Source: Hordeum vulgare subsp. vulgare
Taxonomy: Eukaryota > Streptophyta > Magnoliopsida > Poales > Poaceae
DNA: 64,000 nt
NCBI RefSeq assembly: GCF_904849725.1
Contig: NC_058520.1
Span: 400,843,993 to 400,907,992, forward strand
Direction: 5' to 3'
Shown here: piece after piece, positions 57,436-64,000 of the stretch
Layout of the letters: every line of letters starts with the position of its first letter
Numbering within the stretch: the first letter of the stretch is position 1
Translations under genes and position numbers: made by a program
The notes under the pieces: model-generated
What the model saw: the letters and a program-made list of their open reading frames with translations, nothing else
Database searches by the model: none
Told to the model about the DNA's origin: nothing

Positions 57436-59171
57436 TAGGATACAATAGGTACATTTAAAAAAATAGAGTACAATTTGCTGATTAAATTATCATAATCTTT
57501 CCATCAAACTAAAAATCTCTATAATATACCTTCATAGTACTTCTCCTTCCACAAATAATTGTCTAAATCAAAAATCCAAACATGGAAAGTAGTATTTGAA
57601 CATGATATGTTCTCCTTTCGACTTGGTATGATTAAAAGGTATTCGATCTACCGCAAGTTATTTCCTCTTCTCATGTCGAATGTTTGAACCTTGCAGAATT
57701 CTTATGCAGTCTTCTACCATGATACTATCCCATACAATTGATTTGCTAGCATGATCATGACCGGACCTTCTATGATCATGACGGAAAAGACACACAAGCA
57801 GTTGTTTCACGCATCCTGTTCTAATCCCCTGTCATAGTCAATGTGCATCAAGTCATGGGTTAGAGTCAATAAGGAGCCTGTCCAATTGCATACACTAGAT
57901 TTGATCTGGGGAGTATTATATTTTGACAAAAAAATCATATGTTTTTTAACCAGATGAATAAAAGATACCAGTGAAATAGATGTACCCCATTGAAGTTATG
58001 TGTTCTTTTATTTCATGTTTTGTACAAGGTAAGTGAGAACACTACTTGACAACTACACCACAAGTAGTCTATTTAAGGTTTCTAAACTTTATTATATATA
58101 GTTAAACATATATATTCTTGGTTCGTCATATGACTATAACAAGAGTACTAGACATATGATTTTGGTTGGCATGGTAGACATGATTGAAAATATTTTGATT
58201 TTGTTGGCAACTACTTTCTTTCTGTTCAAAAGTGAATGCGTACTAAATATTTTGGTTGGCGGTCAAAGTTTGAGGTAAGCATCACGGTTCTTTGGATGGT
58301 GAAAATTCATACATTATAATTTTCAACATGATTTACACCTTTGGTAATGGATTAACAAATCTTCAATTATAATTCATGGAATTTACATGATTTGAGGCGT
58401 TAAGTTTTGAATCTTTTGTACGGAGAAGATTAGACTAACCAATTTGGTGAAGATTTTCTCACAAGTTCGGTAGATGAACATTAATTGTCAATGGTAGAAA
58501 AATATACCATGTATAGTATCATTTAAGATGATTTAATTTTTCCATGTTAATGAGGGATTTGGACATACCTCGAATCTTGGAAATCCAAAATAGATGTTAT
58601 GAATTCATTACAATTGCAGTCACCTTTCTTATTTTGCTGCATTTATAAATATTTTTTATATATATAAAGCAGAGCGAAGTGATGTCACCACAACTTGCAT
58701 AGGGTTGGAGAAGAAAAACAGATTTTGCAATTGAAAATTTCTAGAAAGCTAAATTGTACAGTTTCCCGTATTTAACAAAGTATGTTATTATTATTATTAT
58801 CAAGTTTTCAATATTAATTTATTTGTATAATTTTTAACATTACCACACAATTATGTATGTGTACTATTGCTAGAATATTTATCAAAGAATATAAATAATA
58901 ATATCATCTGCAATACCATATGAATATTTAGATTCCTCACTGAATATAATTTCAAATCATCTATACATATCTTTTTTAAACATTCAGATTGTTCTGTATA
59001 AATTTTTGACTTAGGAAAAATCTAATATGATTGTAAATTGAAAGAGAGGAAGTATAAAAACTAGGCCCTCCAAGCGCGCAACTTAATGAATTAAAATTTT
59101 GAGGACATAAAATTCTCACCCTCACTCACCATTGTAGGCTAGACCGTGCGAATGCACGAGTTGATGACTAG

Positions 59172-60785
59172 TTTAATATTAATTCTAGGGAAGTGTTCCA
59201 TGCCTTTTCTTAGTGGAAACTGAAATTTAATATTCCCTTCTTTCATATCAATCACATCCCCTATAGTACGCAAGAACGGTCTACCAAGAATTATTGGACA
59301 AGACAGATTTCTAATAAATATCAAGAACAATGAAATCTATAGGCACATAATTCCTATTTGCAAGAATAAAAACATTATTAATTCTTCTCATAGGTTTTTT
59401 AATAGTAGAATCCGCCAAGTGAAAATTGAGAGAACATTCTTCAATATTGGAAAGACCAAGCACATCACAAAGAGATTGCGAAAATTTGGAAACACTAGCA
59501 CCAAAATCACATAAAGCATAGCATTCAAAATTCTTAATTCTTATCTTAATGGTGGGTTCCCATTCATCATGTAATTTTCTAGGAATTGAAATCTCTAGCT
59601 CTAACTTTTCTTCCAAAGCTTTTATTACCGCGTCCGAAATATGTTTAGTGAAAGCATTATTTTTCTCATAGGCATTGGGTGAATTTATCATAGATTGCAA
59701 CATAGAAATACACTCAAGCAAAGAGCATCTATGAAAATTAAAGTTTTTGCAATCTGAAATAGTGGGTGTATCACTAGCTAAAGTTTTGACCTCTTCAATC
59801 TCACTTTTATCAATTTTTCAATAGGATTTTCACCCTCCAAATCATGGGAATGCCCTCTAGCTAAAGTTGACACTTCTTAAGTTCCCTCGTCATTAATTTT
59901 AACACTACTAAACAGGTAATTAAAATTGTTCATATAAGCATTATTATTAAAGTTGTTTCGCTAGAAAAAAGCACATCTACGGGATCATTATTTTGCTCAA
60001 CCAAAGTAGACAAAGGCACATCATTAGGATCAATAGGAGCATGCTTACTAGAAACCAATTTCATAAGAGCATCGTCTTAATCACTCAAAGCATTGATTTC
60101 TTCAATAGAATTAAGTTTTTTACTAGTAGGAGCTCTTTCAGTATGCCATTGTGAATAATTAGCCATAATATAATCAAGCAATTTAGTAGCATGACCCAAA
60201 GTAATTTCCATAAAAGTACCACCCGTGGTGGAATCTAAAAGATTTCTAGAAACAAAATTCAACCCCGCATAAAAAAATGTATGATCATCCACAAATTCAA
60301 ACCATGAGTTCGGCAATTTCTTATCATCAATTTCATCCTCTCTCAAGATTGGGGAACATGCTCATACAAAAGTTGTTTAAAATTCATAACCTGATTTCTA
60401 AGAAAAATATTTTTTGCGGGAGGAAAATACTTTGTGATAAAAGCATCTTTGCACTTGTTCCAAGAGTCAATACAATTTAGTGGCAAAGGTGAAAACCAAA
60501 TTTTAGCACGATCGCGCAAATAGAATGGAAACAATTTCAACTTATCAATATCATTATCCACATGTTTCTTATTTTGCATATCACACAATTCTACGGAAGT
60601 GTTTAGATGGGATGCGGCATCTTCATGAGGAGTACCGGAAAATTGCTCCTTCATAACAAGATTCAACAAAGCGATATCAATATCATAATACTCTGCACTA
60701 GTGGCGGGAGGAGCAATTGGAGTGCTAATAAAATCATTATTACTGGTATTGGAAAATCACACAACTTAGTGCTTTCTTGAGTCAT
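59172..60785 (-). pseudogene. Element O gag-protease, broken, no RT
   Basis: Reading minus from ATG at 60785 (MTQESTK), a frameshift follows in the first 100 bp. Gag: LFPFYLRDRAKIWFSPLP, CKDAFITKYFPPAKN, QLLYEHVPQS with a stop, then FYAGLNFVSRNLLDSTTGG and LLDYIMANYSQWH. Linker about 59722-60076 is frameshifted. Protease: WEPTIKIRIKNFECYALCDFGASVSK and PIILGRPFLRTIGDVIDM. The frame runs into Helitron H2 at 59171; on the other side of H2 the 3' UTR begins, so RT, RNase H and integrase were already missing before H2 arrived. The role would be capsid and its maturation only. Confidence 0.87.
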
Positions 60786-60975
60786 CGTGACTACACAAAC
60801 AAGTGCACAAGCAAATAAGAGATCTGGCAAGAAAACGGTAGATGGAAAGAAGACAAACAAAAAGGTAATGTTTTGTGAAGTGGGGGAGAGGAAAACGAGT
60901 GGCAAATGGCAAATAATGTAATTGCAAGGAGATGAGAGTTGTGTGTAGGAACCTGACAAATATGGACTTGATCTT
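60786..60975 (-). other. Leader of element O
   Basis: 190 bp between PBS and gag ATG. Its wording on minus (CTCTCCCCCACTTCACAA, TTTGCCATTTGCCACTCG) resembles the leader at 34661-34859 of the composite, linking O with the N part. Confidence 0.7.
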
Positions 60976-60992
60976 CCCCGGCAACGGCGCCA
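60976..60992 (-). other. Primer-binding site of element O (tRNA-Asp)
   Basis: Plus strand CCCCGGCAACGGCGCCA, identical to the 3' end of plant tRNA-Asp, seven bases inside the 5' LTR. The element strand is the exact complement. Confidence 0.9.
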
Positions 60993-60999
60993 GAAATAT

Positions 61000-62552
61000 T
61001 GACTCCTCGCTGATTGCATTGGTTTCTCTCCAAGCTTAAAGGATGATGTAACATAGCGACACCAAGTATTTCCCTCAGTTATGAAACCAAGGTATCAATC
61101 CGGTAGAAAGATCCACAAGACTATGTAAGCAGCACCTGCACACAAATAGAAAATCCTCGGAACCCAACGCGTGGAGGGGTTGTCAAGCTCTCGTGGGTAA
61201 AGTAAGGATAAATTGATACATGCAAATAAGAGTGATAGAAAATAAAATGCAGCAAGGTATTCTGGTTTTTTTATTATATAAATCTGAAAATGAAAGAGAA
61301 AATAAAATAAAACACAGATAGCAAAGTAGATATTGCAAATAGATGATGTGAAGTAGACCCAGGGGCCGTAGGTTTCACTAGTGGCTTCTCTCTAGAAAGT
61401 AGCAAACTATGGGTAGAAAAATTACTCTTGGGCAATTGATAGAAGAGCAAATAATTATGACGATATTCAAGACAAGGATCATGTATATAGGCATCACGTC
61501 CAAGATAAGTAAACTGACTTCTGCCTGCATCTACTTCTATTACTCCACACATCGACAGCTATCCAGCATGCATCTAGTGTATTGAGTTCATGGAGAAACG
61601 GAGTAATGCCTTAAGAAAGATGACATGATGTAGATAAGATCTATTCTTGTAGGAATAGACCCCATTGTTTTATCCTTGATAGCAATGATACATGTGTGTC
61701 ATGTCTCTTTCTGTCACTGAGATTGAGCACCGCAAGATCGAACCCATCAAAAGCACCTCTTCCCATTGCAAGATAAAAGATCAAGTTGGCTAGACAAAAG
61801 CCAAATATCGAAGAAGAAATACGAGGCTATAATAATCAAGCATGAATATGTTTTCATAGATCCTATCATAAACTCACAATTCATCGGATCCCAACAAACA
61901 CACCGCAAAAGAAAGAGTTACATCATATGGATCTCCAAGAGACCATTGTATTGAGAAACAAAACAAGAGAAAAATCCATCTAGCTACTATCTACGGACCC
62001 GTAGGTATGATATGAACTACTCACGCATCATCATAGGGGCACTAATGAGGATGGTGAACTCCTCCGTGATCGTGTTCCTCTCCGGAACGAGCTACAGATT
62101 GTATTTCGTGGCTTCTGGAACTTGAGGTGGCTGGAACGATTTTTCATCGACTCCTCTAGGGTTTTCTGAATATTGGGATATTTATAGAGCTCAGAGGTGG
62201 TGGAGGAGGTTCTCGAGGGCTCCACTAGATACTAGGTCGCGCCAGGAGCCCTAGGCGCGCCCTGGTGTCTAGTGGGACCCCTAGGCCTCGTCTGCTGCTC
62301 ATTCTTGGCTCCCAAGTTTCATTCTGGTCCAAAAAATCTTTGTAAAGTTTTGTGGCATTTGGAATTCATCTCATATTCATTTTATGCGAAGGAAAAAAAC
62401 AGAAAAAACAATAATTGGCACTAGGAACTATATTAATAGTTTAGTCCCCAAAAATGATATGAAGTTGCCATAAAATGATCATAGAACATCCAAGAATGAT
62501 AAGACAATAGCATGGAACAATAAAAAATTATAGATACGTTGGGGACGTATCA
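61000..62552 (-). repeat. 5' LTR of element O
   Basis: 1553 bp, pairs with 1248-2804. Plus-strand ends TGACTCC and GTATCA. TATA-like CTCTATAAATA on minus near 62178-62189. Followed by ATATG (TSD) and copia P. Confidence 0.93.
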
Positions 62553-62557
62553 ATATG

Positions 62558-63220
62558 TCGCTCCATGATTTGCTCTTTATTGTATCTTTGTGCATCTAGG
62601 CTGGATATAATGCTTAGCGTTCGCATATCTCGATTCCAAGCAGCACCAAAGGGATCGCATCACCTCATAGTGAAGCAAATTCTTTGATATTTAGCTCACG
62701 CCCCAACGCTAGGATTATGGTATCCAAATTGCTCAGAGTTTGGTCTCACTGGCTTCCCTGATTCTCATTATGATAGAGACAGAGTAGATCACGAGTCTAC
62801 ATCAGGCACTTGTCACTTCCTTGGACGATCTATTGTATGTTTGTCTTCAAAGAAGCAAAATTGTTTATCATTCTCTAGTGCTAAAGCTGAATACATTGCT
62901 GCTCGCGCCTGCTACACTCAGCTTCTCTGGATGAAGCAGACCCTCCAGGATTATGTCATCAACATGAATAAAGTACCTCTGATAGTGACAATGAGGGAGA
63001 TACCAAGATCTCCCACAACCCAGTGCATCACTCAAATACAAAGCACATTCAGATATGACATCATTTCCTTCGTGGCCATGTGTTGAAGGGAGACATCATC
63101 ATCAACCACGTGAATAGAGAAGAGTAGTTCGTTGATATCACCTCAAAGCCTTTCGATGAGAAGAGCTTTTGCAAGTTGTGGTGTGAGCTAAATGTCTTAG
63201 AATCCTCAAATGTCCTTTGA
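62558..63220 (+). pseudogene. Copia P, 3' fragment: end of RT and RNase H
   Basis: Continues P after the TSD of O: SLYLCASR-like region with frameshifts (62560-62760), then RNase H: STSGTCHFLGRSIVCLSSKKQN, FSSAKAEYIAARACYTQLLWMKQTL (62841 onward; AEYIA is the RNase H motif), and a decayed tail ending near SKPFDEKSFCKLWCEL / ESSNVL-type wording at 63220. The ordinary metal-binding DNESA motif is destroyed (VTMREIP). Same SIRE-like wording as the 5' piece. Confidence 0.83.
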
Positions 63221-64000
63221 AAGGATGCACATCCTAATGCATATGCATTTCGATGACTTCGATGCACAACACACGAAGTAAAGTATGTCTTCAACTCATG
63301 AAGACTTACACACTAAGTATGAATACATTAACAAAGAATATGACTTCATAGCTCCACGATAAGTGTATGTCGTGTCTGGGTCTAACATTCTTATACGACT
63401 GGCAATGCCACCACCCCCACTTGAACACAATGATTTATCTTGTAGCTTTGGCTATGTCTTCAAGTTTGAGTTTATCTTTGAGTTGATGTTTGTCTTCAAT
63501 TTTGGATCGTTCCTCATTTGACATATATACTTAATTTGGAGTTTGTCCTCTACAACATTCACCTATAGGTATGTACTTGAATTTTCATCTAGGTGAATGT
63601 GATTGGACCCTGTGAACTCATCTATGGTTATCGCGCCTAAATCTATGCATTCGAGTCATATGCATTGTAATTGACATGTATTGATTGTCTTCACTGCATC
63701 CTTGGTAGTCGAAGACAAATACAACCAATGGTTATATTTTTTTATCTTATCCTTCTACCGCCCAACCAATGGTGTTGATTATCTTCACTTCATCTAGAGT
63801 TTTCCCCGCGCCGTTGCTATATAATGGAGGAAGTGGGATGTCACACATGGTGCATGCACGCCACGCGTCCCACTAAGCCGAAGGGTCAAGGGCATATCCG
63901 ATCCGAAAAATCGGACCGTCTCACTTCCCCTCTATAAATACCCCAAGCCATTTCCCATTTACTGCTCTCCTTACTTCTCTCGCTCCTGCTCTCAAACTTT
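63221..64000 (+). promoter_or_regulatory. Copia P 3' region, probably reaching into its 3' LTR; TATA box
   Basis: No ORF supported. CTCTATAAATACCCC at 63931-63945 is a strong TATA box followed by CT-rich sequence, as in an LTR U3/R. I could not define the LTR start, and its end lies beyond the window, so the LTR call is an inference. A plain host promoter cannot be excluded. Confidence 0.45.

Larger units (their letters stand above)
55419..59171 (+). mobile_element. Helitron H2, non-autonomous
   Basis: Starts TCTATAACTATACTAATTAG after host A (55418) and ends ACCGTGC-GAAT-GCACGAG, then CTAG (59168-59171) before host T (59172). 3753 bp. Its ends match H1 with a few changes; the hairpin has one mismatch. 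Interior is AT-rich; no Rep/helicase found, no convincing captured gene. Some stretches (56430-57060) have exon-like composition and an intron-like T-run with ACAG (57077-57089), but I recognise no protein. Confidence 0.83.
1248..62552 (-). mobile_element. Element O: non-autonomous Ty3/gypsy retrotransposon, minus strand, hosting all other elements
   Basis: LTRs 1248-2804 and 61000-62552 are homologous and in the same orientation. On the minus strand each starts TGATACGTC; the 5' LTR ends GTCA. A tRNA-Asp PBS (60976-60992) lies inside the right LTR and a PPT (AAGCTTGGGGATGC, minus strand) abuts the left LTR, fixing the direction. Flanks are GTATG (1243-1247) and ATATG (62553-62557), a 5-bp TSD with one change; the copia P frame continues across it. 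Own sequence is 1248-3817, about 49145-50512, 55234-55418 and 59172-62552, about 7.5 kb. It encodes gag and protease, and the 3' untranslated region follows directly, so RT, RNase H and integrase are absent. The LTRs differ visibly throughout, so this is an old insertion. Confidence 0.9.

Noticed and set aside
60976..60992. tRNA-Asp 3' end, possible tRNA gene
   Set aside because: Only 17 bases, at the PBS position of an LTR element; no cloverleaf around it.
1..64000. CRISPR array, operon or bacterial system
   Set aside because: No spaced short palindromic repeats; all content is plant transposon sequence.

Overview
The window is a block of nested transposable elements from a large grass genome, almost certainly Triticeae (wheat, Aegilops, barley or rye). 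The basis is an LTR starting TGTTGGAAATATGCCC and ending CCCCAACA, which I recognise as Angela/BARE1/WIS; several gypsy LTRs starting TGATACGTC; a chromovirus with LTR end TGTCGGGACCCC; and Helitron ends. I see no host gene, rRNA or tRNA gene, or CRISPR array. Family names come from memory of the sequences, not from a search.

Nesting, outermost first. P is a decayed SIRE-type copia (+), split into 1-1247 and 62558-64000. Inside P lies O, a gypsy element on the minus strand with LTRs 1248-2804 and 61000-62552. O carries gag-protease but no reverse transcriptase. O was hit by an Angela-type copia (+, 3818-49144, TSD CAAAA) and by two related non-autonomous Helitrons, H1 (50513-55233) and H2 (55419-59171). 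Angela was hit by C, an Athila-like gypsy (+, 9089-30990), in its pol gene, and by a composite gypsy element A/N/B (+, 33210-47813) in its 3' LTR. C was hit in its 5' LTR by D, a chromovirus on the minus strand (9172-20962, TSD TCTTA). D in C in Angela in O in P is five levels. At nearly every junction the interrupted reading frame or LTR resumes at the expected base, so insertion order can be read directly: P, then O, then Angela/H1/H2, then C and the composite, then D.

No polyprotein is intact. C is the most complete gypsy (gag, protease, RT with FMDD, RNase H, integrase, one extra 3' ORF) but has several stops. D has gag-protease-RT and RNase H-integrase blocks broken by two stops, and its 3' end is a foldback: a 242-bp near-perfect inverted repeat has replaced the end of pol, the PPT and the start of the 3' LTR. 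O, C, A and B share a primer-binding site matching the 3' end of tRNA-Asp, whereas Angela and D use the initiator tRNA-Met type. O and B have gag-protease without RT and could only have moved with enzymes supplied by autonomous relatives such as C.

The most interesting points are: (1) the composite 33210-47813, with an extra LTR of a different family in its middle, flanked by PPT on one side and PBS on the other, yet one TSD around the whole; (2) LTR-like blocks placed just upstream of the extra 3' ORFs of C and A, as if an LTR promoter had been copied inside the element; (3) the foldback end of D; (4) a 259-codon ORF between PBS and gag of D; (5) two related Helitrons 185 bp apart; (6) a purine-rich PPT motif recurring at the same places in several families.
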